Of a stretch of DNA of 64,000 nt, positions 1 through 11,651 are shown one piece after another. Each line of letters starts with the position of its first letter. The first letter of the stretch is position 1. The notes beneath the pieces were generated by a model. The model did no database searches and was not told where the DNA came from. It worked only from the letters and a program-made list of their open reading frames with translations. Source of the DNA: Rhizoclosmatium globosum (lineage: Eukaryota; Chytridiomycota; Chytridiomycetes; Chytridiales; Chytriomycetaceae). The translations under genes and the position numbers were made by a program. The stretch lies in assembly GCA_002104985.1 (NCBI GenBank), contig MCGO01000053.1:1-64000 (forward strand), read 5' to 3'.

Positions 1-3000
1 GAAGACGGCGAACACACACCTGACGCAGCGGCAACGTTAGAAACGGATTTTGCAGGCGGCGAAGACGGCGAACACACACCTGACGCAGCGGCAACGTTAG
101 AAACGGATTTTGCAGGCGGCGAAGACGGCGAACACACACCTGACGCAGCGGCAACGTTAGAAACGGATTTTGCAGGCGGCGAAGACGGCGAACACACACC
201 TGACGCAGCGGCAACGTTAGAAACGGATTTTGCAGGCGGCGAAGACGGCGAACACACACCTGACGCAGCGGCAACGTTAGAAACGGATTTTGCAGGCGGC
301 GAAGACGGCGAACACACACCTGACGCAGCGGCAACGTTAGAAACGGATTTTGCAGGCGGCGAAGACGGCGAACACACACCTGACGCAGCGGCAACGTTAG
401 AAACGGATTTTGCAGGCGGCGAAGACGGCGAACACACACCTGACGCAGCGGCAACGTTAGAAACGGATTTTGCAGGCGGCGAAGACGGCGAACACACACC
501 TGACGCAGCGGCAACGTTAGAAACGGATTTTGCAGGCGGCGAAGACGGCGAACACACACCTGACGCAGCGGCAACGTTAGAAACGGATTTTGCAGGCGGC
601 GAAGACGGCGAACACACACCTGACGCAGCGGCAACGTTAGAAACGGATTTTGCAGGCGGCGAAGACGGCGAACACACACCTGACGCAGCGGCAACGTTAG
701 AAACGGATTTTGCAGGCGGCGAAGACGGCGAACACACACCTGACGCAGCGGCAACGTTAGAAACGGATTTTGCAGGCGGCGAAGACGGCGAACACACACC
801 TGACGCAGCGGCAACGTTAGAAACGGATTTTGCAGGCGGCGAAGACGGCGAACACACACCTGACGCAGCGGCAACGTTAGAAACGGATTTTGCAGGCGGC
901 GAAGACGGCGAACACACACCTGACGCAGCGGCAACGTTAGAAACGGATTTTGCAGGCGGCGAAGACGGCGAACACACACCTGACGCAGCGGCAACGTTAG
1001 AAACGGATTTTGCAGGCGGCGAAGACGGCGAACACACACCTGACGCAGCGGCAACGTTAGAAACGGATTTTGCAGGCGGCGAAGACGGCGAACACACACC
1101 TGACGCAGCGGCAACGTTAGAAACGGATTTTGCAGGCGGCGAAGACGGCGAACACACACCTGACGCAGCGGCAACGTTAGAAACGGATTTTGCAGGCGGC
1201 GAAGACGGCGAACACACACCTGACGCAGCGGCAACGTTAGAAACGGATTTTGCAGGCGGCGAAGACGGCGAACACACACCTGACGCAGCGGCAACGTTAG
1301 AAACGGATTTTGCAGGCGGCGAAGACGGCGAACACACACCTGACGCAGCGGCAACGTTAGAAACGGATTTTGCAGGCGGCGAAGACGGCGAACACACACC
1401 TGACGCAGCGGCAACGTTAGAAACGGATTTTGCAGGCGGCGAAGACGGCGAACACACACCTGACGCAGCGGCAACGTTAGAAACGGATTTTGCAGGCGGC
1501 GAAGACGGCGAACACACACCTGACGCAGCGGCAACGTTAGAAACGGATTTTGCAGGCGGCGAAGACGGCGAACACACACCTGACGCAGCGGCAACGTTAG
1601 AAACGGATTTTGCAGGCGGCGAAGACGGCGAACACACACCTGACGCAGCGGCAACGTTAGAAACGGATTTTGCAGGCGGCGAAGACGGCGAACACACACC
1701 TGACGCAGCGGCAACGTTAGAAACGGATTTTGCAGGCGGCGAAGACGGCGAACACACACCTGACGCAGCGGCAACGTTAGAAACGGATTTTGCAGGCGGC
1801 GAAGACGGCGAACACACACCTGACGCAGCGGCAACGTTAGAAACGGATTTTGCAGGCGGCGAAGACGGCGAACACACACCTGACGCAGCGGCAACGTTAG
1901 AAACGGATTTTGCAGGCGGCGAAGACGGCGAACACACACCTGACGCAGCGGCAACGTTAGAAACGGATTTTGCAGGCGGCGAAGACGGCGAACACACACC
2001 TGACGCAGCGGCAACGTTAGAAACGGATTTTGCAGGCGGCGAAGACGGCGAACACACACCTGACGCAGCGGCAACGTTAGAAACGGATTTTGCAGGCGGC
2101 GAAGACGGCGAACACACACCTGACGCAGCGGCAACGTTAGAAACGGATTTTGCAGGCGGCGAAGACGGCGAACACACACCTGACGCAGCGGCAACGTTAG
2201 AAACGGATTTTGCAGGCGGCGAAGACGGCGAACACACACCTGACGCAGCGGCAACGTTAGAAACGGATTTTGCAGGCGGCGAAGACGGCGAACACACACC
2301 TGACGCAGCGGCAACGTTAGAAACGGATTTTGCAGGCGGCGAAGACGGCGAACACACACCTGACGCAGCGGCAACGTTAGAAACGGATTTTGCAGGCGGC
2401 GAAGACGGCGAACACACACCTGACGCAGCGGCAACGTTAGAAACGGATTTTGCAGGCGGCGAAGACGGCGAACACACACCTGACGCAGCGGCAACGTTAG
2501 AAACGGATTTTGCAGGCGGCGAAGACGGCGAACACACACCTGACGCAGCGGCAACGTTAGAAACGGATTTTGCAGGCGGCGAAGACGGCGAACACACACC
2601 TGACGCAGCCGGCAACGTTAGAAACGGATTTTGCAGGCGGCGAAGACGGCGAACACACACCTGACGCAGCGGCAACGTTAGAAACGGATTTTGCAGGCGG
2701 CGAAGACGGCGAACACACACCTGACGCAGCGGCAACGTTAGAAACGGATTTTGCAGGCGGCGAAGACGGCGAACACACACCTGACGCAGCGGCAACGTTA
2801 GAAACGGATTTTGCAGGCGGCGAAGACGGCGAACACACACCTGACGCAGCGGCAACGTTAGAAACGGATTTTGCAGGCGGCGAAGACGGCGAACACACAC
2901 CTGACGCAGCGGCAACGTTAGAAACGGATTTTGCAGGCGGCGAAGACGGCGAACACACACCTGACGCAGCGGCAACGTTAGAAACGGATTTTGCAGGCGG

Positions 3001-5194
3001 CGAAGACGGCGAACACACACCTGACGCAGCGGCAACGTTAGAAACGGATTTTGCAGGCGGCGAAGACGGCGAACACACACCTGACGCAGCGGCAACGTTA
3101 GAAACGGATTTTGCAGCGGCGAAGACGGCGAACACACACCTGACGCAGCGGCAACGTTAGAAACGGATTTTGCAGGCGGCGAAGACGGCGAACACACACC
3201 TGACGCAGCGGCAACGTTAGAAACGGATTTTGCAGGCGGCGAAGACGGCGAACACACACCTGACGCAGCGGCAACGTTAGAAACGGATTTTGCAGGCGGC
3301 GAAGACGGCGAACACACACCTGACGCAGCGGCAACGTTAGAAACGGATTTTGCAGGCGGCGAAGACGGCGAACACACACCTGACGCAGCGGCAACGTTAG
3401 AAACGGATTTTGCAGGCGGCGAAGACGGCGAACACACACCTGACGCAGCGGCAACGTTAGAAACGGATTTTGCAGGCGGCGAAGACGGCGAACACACACC
3501 TGACGCAGCGGCAACTTAGAAACGGATTTTGCAGGCGGCGAAGACGGCGAACACACACCTGACGCAGCGCAACGTTAGAAACGGATTTTGCAGGCGGCGA
3601 AGACGGCGAACACACACCTGACGCAGCGGCAACGTTAGAAACGGATTTTGCAGGCGGCGAAGACGGCGAACACACACCTGACGCAGCGGCAACGTTAGAA
3701 ACGGATTTTGCAGGCGGCGAAGACGGCGAACACACACCTGACGCAGCGGCAACGTTAGAAACGGATTTTGCAGGCGGCGAAGACGGCGAACACACACCTG
3801 ACGCAGCGGCAACGTTAGAAACGGATTTTGCAGGCGGCGAAGACGGCGAACACACACCTGACGCAGCGGCAACGTTAGAAACGGATTTTGCAGGCGGCGA
3901 AGACGGCGAACACACACCTGACGCAGCGGCAACGTTAGAAACGGATTTTGCAGGCGGCGAAGACGGCGAACACACACCTGACGCAGCGGCAACGTTAGAA
4001 ACGGATTTTGCAGGCGGCGAAGACGGCGAACACACACCTGACGCAGCGGCAACGTTAGAAACGGATTTTGCAGGCGGCGAAGACGGCGAACACACACCTG
4101 ACGCAGCGGCAACGTTAGAAACGGATTTTGCAGGCGGCGAAGACGGCGAACACACACCTGACGCAGCGGCAACGTTAGAAACGGATTTTGCAGGCGGCGA
4201 AGACGGCGAACACACACCTGACGCAGCGGCAACGTTAGAAACGGATTTTGCAGGCGGCGAAGACGGCGAACACACACCTGACGCAGCGGCAACGTTAGAA
4301 ACGGATTTTGCAGGCGGCGAAGACGGCGAACACACACCTGACGCAGCGGCAACGTTAGAAACGGATTTTGCAGGCGGCGAAGACGGCGAACACACACCTG
4401 ACGCAGCGGCAACGTTAGAAACGGATTTTGCAGGCGGCGAAGACGGCGAACACACACCTGACGCAGCGGCAACGTTAGAAACGGATTTTGCAGGCGGCGA
4501 AGACGGCGAACACACACCTGACGCAGCGGCAACGTTAGAAACGGATTTTGCAGGCGGCGAAGACGGCGAACACACACCTGACGCAGCGGCAACGTTAGAA
4601 ACGGATTTTGCAGGCGGCGAAGACGGCGAACACACACCTGACGCAGCGGCAACGTTAGAAACGGATTTTGCAGGCGGCGAAGACGGCGAACACACACCTG
4701 ACGCAGCGGCAACGTTAGAAACGGATTTTGCAGGCGGCGAAGACGGCGAACACACACCTGACGCAGCGGCAACGTTAGAAACGGATTTTGCAGGCGGCGA
4801 AGACGGCGAACACACACCTGACGCAGCGGCAACGTTAGAAACGGATTTTGCAGGCGGCGAAGACGGCGAACACACACCTGACGCAGCGGCAACGTTAGAA
4901 ACGGATTTTGCAGGCGGCGAAGACGGCGAACACACACCTGACGCAGCGGCAACGTTAGAAACGGATTTTGCAGGCGGCGAAGACGGCGAACACACACCTG
5001 ACGCAGCGGCAACGTTAGAAACGGATTTTGCAGGCGGCGAAGACGGCGAACACACACCTGACGCAGCGGCAACGTTAGAAACGGATTTTGCAGGCGGCGA
5101 AGACGGCGAACACACACCTGACGCAGCGGCAACGTTAGAAACGGATTTTGCAGGCGGCGAAGACGGCGAACACACACCTGACGCAGCGGCAACG
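1..5194. repeat. 60-bp tandem repeat array, about 86 copies
   Basis: The unit begins gaagacggcgaacacacacc and repeats every 60 bases from the first base of the window. No substitution was seen between copies. The only deviations are four single-base indels: an extra c near 2610, and one missing g near 3114, near 3514 and near 3569. Because 60 is a multiple of three, two minus-strand frames and one plus-strand frame stay open for long stretches. In the integrase frame each unit encodes a 20-residue Ser/Ala/Pro/Val block. The array probably continues beyond the left edge. Such uniformity means very recent expansion, gene conversion, or a repeat-copying artefact at a contig end. Confidence 0.98.
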
Positions 5195-5195
5195 T

Positions 5196-6467
5196 TTGCT
5201 GAATCTTCAAATCCGTCATTGCCCAGTATCTTACTGAATGCCGGCATAGTTGTGTTTGAGCGCAATGTACGTCGAGGTGCAGGTGTTGGAGTTGCAGGTG
5301 TGTCCTCTTCTTCTGATTCTGAATCGCCGTCTACAACATTAACATCCACTTGGCTAGGTGGTGTTGCTGTCGCTGGAGTTTCTGCTGGAGTTCCATAATC
5401 TGATGGTGTTGATGGTTGATCAAGGGATGGTGTTGGAGATAGGATTGCGTGAGGTTGTGTTGCAGTTGAAGATACATCTCTCTCCACTTCATTGATGACA
5501 ACTGATTCAGATGTTTCATCATTTGTAAGCACCCCCCATGATCGTCGGCGTTCCAAGTTGTCTTGAATGGTTTCAGGGTCATGAGGAAATCCAGTGTCAT
5601 CTCTGAAGTCAGACCAGCTGAGAGATCGAATAGGTGCAGAAAGAGGTTCATGAGTTCCGGGATGGAAGTGATCTTCCCTGAAATACACATCCCTTCCAAC
5701 CATGATGGATGTGGCATCATTATCAACGGTAAGACATCGGTATCCTGGATGTTCCCGGCGAGGTTGCCATGGATAGTTGGAGTGGCCAATGTAGCGTCCT
5801 CGGACAGCACGTGGACTGACTTTCCCTTCTATGTAGTTCTTGGGTAGTACACGAATGTACATTGTCTGGAACATTGTCTTAAGATCGCGAACTGTTGGCT
5901 TCTTTCCAAAGAGTGCTTGATGAGGGGTGATAGTGTGATCACTGTGGAGGAAACTGTTGTAGATTTGGCACTGGTTGTTCATTCCATCAACCCAAAGATT
6001 GGTAGGAGCGTTTGCCCTTATTTGTAGAGCACGGTGTCTGCCCATTGCAATGCCATGCCAGCCTTCCTCCATACCCAAAGATTCAGGCTCTGCTGTACCA
6101 GTGTTGATGAATGACACACCATTCTCCTCACACATGTCCAGAAACCATTGAGGGTGGTTTTCACCACCTTTGTCCAGAAACCATGATTTCACTTTCTGTC
6201 CAGTTGTTCGTTCCAACCATCTCCAGGACCATTGCAAATGTTTTGCAGCTTTGCCTTTACTGTCTACTCCAAACCAAAGCGATACCCAAGTGCGTTTGGA
6301 ACAGTGAACGATATCCAATATTTACTACCTCCAAGTGAGACATTTGAAAATACCATTAGATCCATAGTTACGACTGCCAGGAGGTCATCTGGGACATATT
6401 GTGCTCCTTTAGATCTAGAATGTGGTAAACGGGGCAGTTTTCCAAGAATACATGCCTCACAGGACAA
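5196..6467 (-). pseudogene. Copia-type integrase core, split by a frame change, fused to the 60-bp array
   Basis: The first piece (6264-6467) holds the end of the zinc-binding pre-integrase region (CEACILGK) and the first catalytic Asp (VVTMDLM). A frame change near 6315 leads into the second piece, which holds the second Asp (FLDKGGE) and, 35 residues later, the catalytic Glu (LGMEEGWH): the D,D(35)E spacing of retroviral-type integrases. Next come the copia-like HQALFGKKPTV block and an acidic, Thr/Pro-rich linker that in copia elements leads to reverse transcriptase. Instead, at about 5195 the same frame enters the tandem array and continues for about 27 units until the indels near 3570-3510. 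No reverse transcriptase motif was found in the window. Confidence 0.85.
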
Positions 6468-8341
6468 GACCCATTCACCAGTACTTCAGCATCAAGATCA
6501 AGACCATCCACAGCCTTGAGACGAAAAGTTCTCTCCAGCTGACCATCACCAATATGAGTGCGATTGTGCCAAATATGATTTTGAGTAGAGAAAGTCTGAG
6601 GCTTAGGTTTCTTTGCAGCAGCTAGTCCAAGATTGTTGGTTGGATTAACAGGTGATTTGATCACAAGTGGAAAAAGTCCTTTGTCTCCAACACCTTTTGC
6701 AACTACAGTACGAGATTTGTTTGCAGGAAAGTGACCAATATTGACTGACATATCGTTGTGATCAAATAGCACATCAAACTTGTTCTTAGTTGTTATGTCC
6801 CAGACACTGAGAAGATTATGGTTGGCTGCAGGTATATACTCAATTGGAGGTGTTGTATATATCTCAGAGATTGCTGTGGTGCCTGAAATTACTCCTTCTC
6901 TCCCAGGACCAACAATCTTTGCGCCGCTGATTCCTCCATAAACAGTGGCTGAGCGCGAGGATACATCAAACATTGGATCATTTCCAAGGGATCCAGTTGC
7001 TGCAGAGTCAACATTGACAGTTATAGTTTTGGTTGAGACAAGAGAGTAGGCATCAATATCGTTGTTTATTTCGATGACCACAAATGCTCCTCCCAAGTTG
7101 CTGCCACCTGTAGTTCTTCCTGGTTGAGCAACTGACTTGACCATCACCAGTGGAAGAGGCTTGCCTTGCTGATCCAGTCTCCCAATAGCCATAGTTTTAC
7201 ACGCAATAGCTGCTGCCGCTCCAGCAGCTGTAGAGAAAGTAACCCAACCAAGGCCAAGAGTCTTTCCTTGACCAAGGGACACTCGTCCTGTTGGACCAAA
7301 TCGAGACATTGCATTCTTCACTGCTTCCTCAGAAATTCCAGGGGGTAAGTTTCTGACAAAGACTTCATTGGGATCTCTATCGCGAGCATCACGATCACGT
7401 TGGCCACGGCCACCTGAACGCTGACCAGAAGTGACATGATGATGTTGTGACGATGGTTGCACAGTAGACTGAGAGGAAGTGTTTGCTTGAAGAGCTGAAC
7501 CTACTTGACGAGTGTCATCGTCTCCACGTTGTGCAGCAAGCTGTTTGAGGAATGCAGATCTTGCAGCCAGAAAATCAACCATTTCCACAATAGTATTGCG
7601 AGGAGCAGCAGCACCAGCATTGTCAACATTGCGACGGAATGAATCGACCAAGTCCACAGCAGTGTCAGGATGAAGACCAAGACGTGCTCTTTCACCCCAT
7701 CTTGTTTGAGTGACATTAATATCAGCGGCTGCTGGGAAACCATCCAAAGATAACTCATACTGGACTTGAGCAAGTCTTTCCATGTATTGGAGTGCAGATT
7801 CATGAGATAGTTGCTTTGGGCGATCCATCAAAGCCTTTCGAGTATCAATACTAGACGTGGTATGATGGTCAATTTCACGGAGAAAAGTTGTCCATTGTTG
7901 ATGTGGCGTTTGAGGATTCGCTGGATTCACCACAAAATACTTTGCCAGATCGTCATCAAGAAACTTCACCAGTCCACCACGAAGAATATCATTATATTGA
8001 TTGTGAATCATAGTCTGAGTGTTGAGATCTTTCCAATCTTCACGAGCTGGGATTGAAGGTAAAGCTGGTTGGTAGTTGGCATCACCAGGGGCACCAACAG
8101 CTACCACAGCAGCAACTGCTGCAATTCGAGTTGCTGGGAATTCAGCCGCAGTTGGGGCTGGAAAATCAGTGGTAAAACGATCCATTCCCTTGGCATTGAG
8201 ATGATTTGGCCGCACCATACCCCTTCCAGGTTCCAGAGCATTGAGTGCAAAACTGGCTGTCTGAAGGAATTTGTGAAAGTGAGTGGCTGCATTGGCGCGA
8301 GACAATTTTCCAGCTGGAACAGTGTTGGTTCGAGTGGACAT
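6368..8341 (-). CDS. Copia-type Gag with RNA-recognition motif, protease-like domain and start of pre-integrase
   Basis: This is an open frame of 657 residues starting at an ATG (8341). Residues about 90-275 look like a copia Gag: mostly helical, with a W-x-x-L/N-x-Q block and an L-x-M-x-R-L segment. After a Gln/Ser/His and Arg/Gly-rich linker (about 290-323) comes an RRM at about 325-405. Its RNP2 is VFVRNL (327-332) and its RNP1 is LGLGWVTF (362-369). The RRM sits where copia Gag normally carries a CCHC zinc knuckle; no CCHC was seen here. A protease-like motif VDSAATG follows at about 444; the usual D-S/T-G-A is D-S-A-A here, so activity is doubtful. The frame ends in a broken pre-integrase segment after WHNRTHIG. 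The family call is firm; the RRM rests on motif matching by eye. Confidence 0.85.
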   Translation of the reverse strand: MSTRTNTVPAGKLSRANAATHFHKFLQTASFALNALEPGRGMVRPNHLNAKGMDRFTTDFPAPTAAEFPATRIAAVAAVVAVGAPGDANYQPALPSIPAREDWKDLNTQTMIHNQYNDILRGGLVKFLDDDLAKYFVVNPANPQTPHQQWTTFLREIDHHTTSSIDTRKALMDRPKQLSHESALQYMERLAQVQYELSLDGFPAAADINVTQTRWGERARLGLHPDTAVDLVDSFRRNVDNAGAAAPRNTIVEMVDFLAARSAFLKQLAAQRGDDDTRQVGSALQANTSSQSTVQPSSQHHHVTSGQRSGGRGQRDRDARDRDPNEVFVRNLPPGISEEAVKNAMSRFGPTGRVSLGQGKTLGLGWVTFSTAAGAAAAIACKTMAIGRLDQQGKPLPLVMVKSVAQPGRTTGGSNLGGAFVVIEINNDIDAYSLVSTKTITVNVDSAATGSLGNDPMFDVSSRSATVYGGISGAKIVGPGREGVISGTTAISEIYTTPPIEYIPAANHNLLSVWDITTKNKFDVLFDHNDMSVNIGHFPANKSRTVVAKGVGDKGLFPLVIKSPVNPTNNLGLAAAKKPKPQTFSTQNHIWHNRTHIGDGQLERTFRLKAVDGLDLDAEVLVNGSCPVRHVFLENCPVYHILDLKEHNMSQMTSWQS

Positions 8342-9001
8342 TGTAAGAAGAGAAGGCTGGAGTCGAGCAAAGACAAAGAGTAATCCAGCAAATAGAAGCG
8401 AGGTGTAGAGCTGTTGAGACTCTTAATCAATGAGAACCTCGGAGACGAAGCTCGTAATAGTAATGCTGGTAGATCATTATATTTAGAACTTCGATAATAA
8501 GAGAATCATTCATAAACAAAAGAGAATTACCCTGAGTGTTGTTGCAATAAGGTAAGCAACAGATGCGGCAAGGCGACGAGAACCCAAATGACAAACTGGT
8601 AGATACCAGTATCAAGAGGGGAGTCCCTTGCTTCTTATACACTCAAGGGAAAGGGAGAGATTTAAGGAATGATTAAATGGAGTGATTAAATGGACTTTCA
8701 CTTGGTGTAAAAATAGTGGGAGGCACCAAGTGGACTGTGAGACACTGAGTGGACTGGAAACTAGATAGAAGAAAGATAACCCGGAAAGGAATTGTAGAAG
8801 ATAGGCAGTATATCTCACAGCAGCTGGTACTCGAATCCAGACCACCCTCGCAGCTATGATCCTGCCAGTATTGGTGTCAACGCGTTCGGTGGTTACTTTG
8901 ACCTTCATTGTAAATACTGCGAAGGTTTCATTTTCTCGCTGTATGTTGTTTTGACAGCTTCCTCTTCTGAAAGCAATAATCACGTTTCACCTCTTTTATT
9001 A
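8342..9001. other. Non-coding stretch beside the copia-type element
   Basis: No gene was recognised. It should contain the leader and 5' LTR of the minus-strand element if these survive, but no repeated terminus or convincing tRNA-complementary site was found. The right part touches the LRR remnant. Short open frames here have no recognisable content. Confidence 0.4.
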
Positions 9002-9422
9002 GAACTTTGGAGAATTCTACTGTTGGTGGTGAACTTCCGAATCTGAGCGACGTACAAGGCTTATCAGAAGTGTGAGTGAGTCGTGTTCTAAACACCGACA
9101 ACCCAGACCTTAATACTTATCGCAACAGAATCCTAAACAATAATAGCTTGACTGGCAGTATTTCATCGGATGATATGGGGTTCCGACTGTAAGTGCCTAG
9201 TTCTTGACGTATGTGACAACTTATAGGAAGAATTCAAGTGAAGCGAGTAACAACGCGTTGACTGGAATAATTCCACCGTGGATTTCTTATTATCGCGATA
9301 TTACACTCGATGGAAACTGTTTCGAAAATGCAGACGACTTTGATGTCATCAATAGCCCTGACTGTTCTCTCGATGATTCTGAAGGTGCATTTCCAAGTGA
9401 AGGCGATGACTTGATTCGTTGA
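9002..9422 (+). pseudogene. Leucine-rich-repeat protein, 3' fragment
   Basis: Three exons can be read: about 9002-9071, 9129-9188 and 9227-9422. The introns begin gtgagt and gtaagt and end cag and tag. The spliced reading holds LRRs of the plant-type consensus L-x-x-N-x-L-T-G-x-I-P: LSEVILNNNSLTGSI, then NNALTGIIPPWI, followed by a short acidic tail and a stop. Only the last two or three repeats are present, and no start codon or signal peptide was found upstream. The missing 5' part lies on the side of the copia-type element, so insertion or rearrangement there may have removed it. It could also be the real end of a gene whose first exons were missed. Confidence 0.55.
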
Positions 9423-9453
9423 TCCTCATTTATTGGAATAAAGAATAGCTCAT

Positions 9454-10704
9454 TCAATGTGAAGATAGACTTGCATCATCCAGTTTCTCCATTCCTTGCC
9501 GTTTCTTTTCCGCAAGTTCTGATGAAATTAACGCTTGCCTGAATTCAATGTCATCCACATCACGAGCAGTATTCCACCATTCAAATACATTCATACGTTT
9601 CCAAAGAAGTGAGAGTACCGCAATCAGCACGACAATGATGTGACCAATTGAAACCATAGCTGTCCATTCCATCATTGATTTAGTATCAGCAGCAGTATTC
9701 CCATCATCGTTCGCACTTTTCCTCCCAAGATCACACTCATCAGCAATCGCATTCAACCAAGCCGCAATCCTGAATCCACCTTTTGTAATCTGAACATTCA
9801 ATATATCCATCACAGCTTCATAATACGCTCCACTGAAATCCTGCATCGGATCCGCGTCATACAACGTCCAAAACAGAGACTCATCACAAAGCATCAGGTT
9901 TCCTTCTACAGACATTTCAACCGCTGCTGAGAGGTACCCGTCTCGCATTGTGTGTAGGTCTATATACTTTGGAGATGTGTATTCGTACTTGTTTGATCCG
10001 AAACGGGATATCAAGATGTCAGAGTAAAGGATATACGCGCGTGGGTCTGATGCATTAATCCCCAATTCTGTAACGTACTGCGCGAGTATCGAGTAGTCGT
10101 GGATTCCATGGAAATTAGACGCCTTCCCGTTGTAAATCGCTTTGGCGTCGTTTCCTCCCTTTTGTCGTTGACAGTTGTGGAGGGGTTGAGCAATGTCGCC
10201 GATAAAGTGAGTCAAATACTGAATCGCTAATGTTGTTGAGTTGTCTGATGTGAGGTCGCAGTTGTTTGCAAGTAAGATGGCGGTTTGGGTTGTGATTGCG
10301 GAGAGGACACATCCGTCTCCCGAACAGCCGTTGGGAGTGTCTAATAAAGCGGTTCGTTTATGATTGGACATAAACTACTGAGGATAGGGAGACATTACAT
10401 CCACATGTCTCTGGGGGATTGTTCTCTGGGTAGTTTACAAAATGCCATGGGGCCGTTTCGGGATGAGCTATCCGCCATTCGTCAGCCCAATTTGGTGTCC
10501 TGCCTCCGAGAGAACTATTGTACTCAGGCATCAAGAGTTTAGTAACCATTGATTTGGCGTTATCGTTCAGGTTCTGCAGGTGTGTGAGCACTTTAGTTAC
10601 AGTGAATCGCATGGACTCACACGCTGAGCTATTTCTCCTGTGACAGAATGGCTAAGTGCGCTCCATGCGTTGGCTGAAGATGCAAGGATGATGATGTAAA
10701 GCAT
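9454..10704 (-). CDS. S1/P1-type zinc nuclease with C-terminal membrane anchor
   Basis: Three exons: 10621-10704, 10399-10573 and 9454-10340, giving 381 residues. A signal peptide (MLYIIILASSANA) is followed by the mature N-terminal Trp that chelates zinc in this family (WSALSH). All nine expected zinc ligands can be placed: W and H at the start, the Asp in NWADEW, the His in APWHFVNY, H-x3-D-x5-H in THFIGDIAQPLH, and H-x3-D in NFHGIHDY. These enzymes cleave single-stranded DNA/RNA and remove 3' phosphates, usually after secretion. Near the end is a hydrophobic helix (about IGHIIVVLIAVLSLLW) and a charged tail of about 45 residues. That suggests attachment to the plasma membrane or vacuole, as in trypanosomatid 3'-nucleotidase/nucleases. 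It lies 79 bp from the lipase gene, on the same strand. Confidence 0.92.
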
Positions 10705-11467
10705 TTTGAATAGGTTTATCAGAGAATCAAATTCGTTGTTCTTTATTATGTCTAATAATATTCATGATACAGGTATGGCACAATTAGGATTGTTCAAATC
10801 TTGGGCACTGCAAGCCAAAGTACTTTCCGTGTGAGGCGAGAGTCAAGTTGTCAAGGACAGTGTTGGAGCAGTTGCTGTCTTCGCCACCATAAGCAGCATC
10901 ATCGCAAGAAACAACCTTTCCACTAGCATTGATCCAATATTCAGTGGATTGTTGCTGGTAAAAGTCAGAATATGGAGGCTATTGAAGGAAGAATCAGCAA
11001 GAATTAATTTATGTTGGAAAAATCTCAATACTCTTACCAAATGTGGGACAATATCGTTGTAGTTAACGACTCTGGAAACCTCATTAAAGTGGAAACGGTT
11101 GACGTAAGCACCGAATGCAGCGTTTCCGATTCTTGGCTGACCAAACGTAATCAAACGCGACTTGCCCGCTTGAACAACACCGCGAGCAGTAAGATCAACT
11201 GCAGCCAAAACTGCTGCTGCACCTCCCAAAGAGTGTCCCACAAACGAGACAGTGTATCCAGGGTTTGCCTTGATATACTTCTTCAAGACTGGCTCAACAA
11301 CTGGTCTCAACTGCTCAGCCCAAACGTACCAGAACCCAGCGTGGACCAAAACTTCTTCAGGGCTGTTCGTGACTGGAAGGTTTTGTGGGACAACAAACAA
11401 GTCGGCTACCACTTCAGCGGCACTGTTAGTTCCACGCAAAGAAACGATAATAGACTTCAATGACGGG

Positions 11468-11650
11468 TGTCAGAATCTGGCTTTGCCCATCGGTTTTGTT
11501 CAATAATATATAGGAAGAGAAAATCTTCTGAAAAACGTGACAATCGTGCATTGTCCTGCCCCGCCCTCCCCTGAACCTCATAAGCCGTCGTTCAGCCTTT
11601 CTATACTCGATAAGCCCGACTTACCGCTACCGCACTGAGTTATTTTGACA
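11468..11650 (+). repeat. Left LTR
   Basis: 183 bp, starting TGTCAGAATC and ending TTTTGACA. It matches the right LTR except for one extra t in gagaaaatcttctg. The ends form the short inverted repeat TGTCA/TGACA. Confidence 0.97.
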
Positions 11651-11651
11651 A

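Larger units (their letters stand above)
5195..8341 (-). mobile_element. Degraded Ty1/copia-type retrotransposon (gag-RRM-protease-integrase; no reverse transcriptase)
   Basis: Read on the minus strand, the order is Gag, an RNA-recognition motif, an aspartic-protease-like segment, GAG-pre-integrase and integrase core. This is the gag-protease-integrase order of Ty1/copia elements. Two frame changes (about 6465 and about 6315) split the pol part. Where reverse transcriptase and RNase H should follow, the sequence runs into the 60-bp array instead. No LTR pair or primer-binding site was found on the right side, so the element boundaries are unknown. It is probably inactive as it stands. Any RT-coding part could lie left of the array, outside the window. 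Confidence 0.85.

Noticed and set aside
1..5194. Long open frames on both strands within the array read as real genes
   Set aside because: They follow from a repeat unit of 60 bases without stops in those frames; the frames overlap and have no start signals of their own.
1..5194. CRISPR-like array
   Set aside because: There are no variable spacers; the whole 60-bp unit repeats, in a eukaryotic context.
8820..8900. tRNA gene suggested by a ctcgaatcc stretch
   Set aside because: No matching acceptor stem, A box or cloverleaf could be drawn.
8342..9001. 5' LTR and tRNA-binding site of the copia-type element (tggtatc near 8600 on the minus strand)
   Set aside because: Only seven bases fit, there is no TG...CA border, and no second LTR is in the window to compare.
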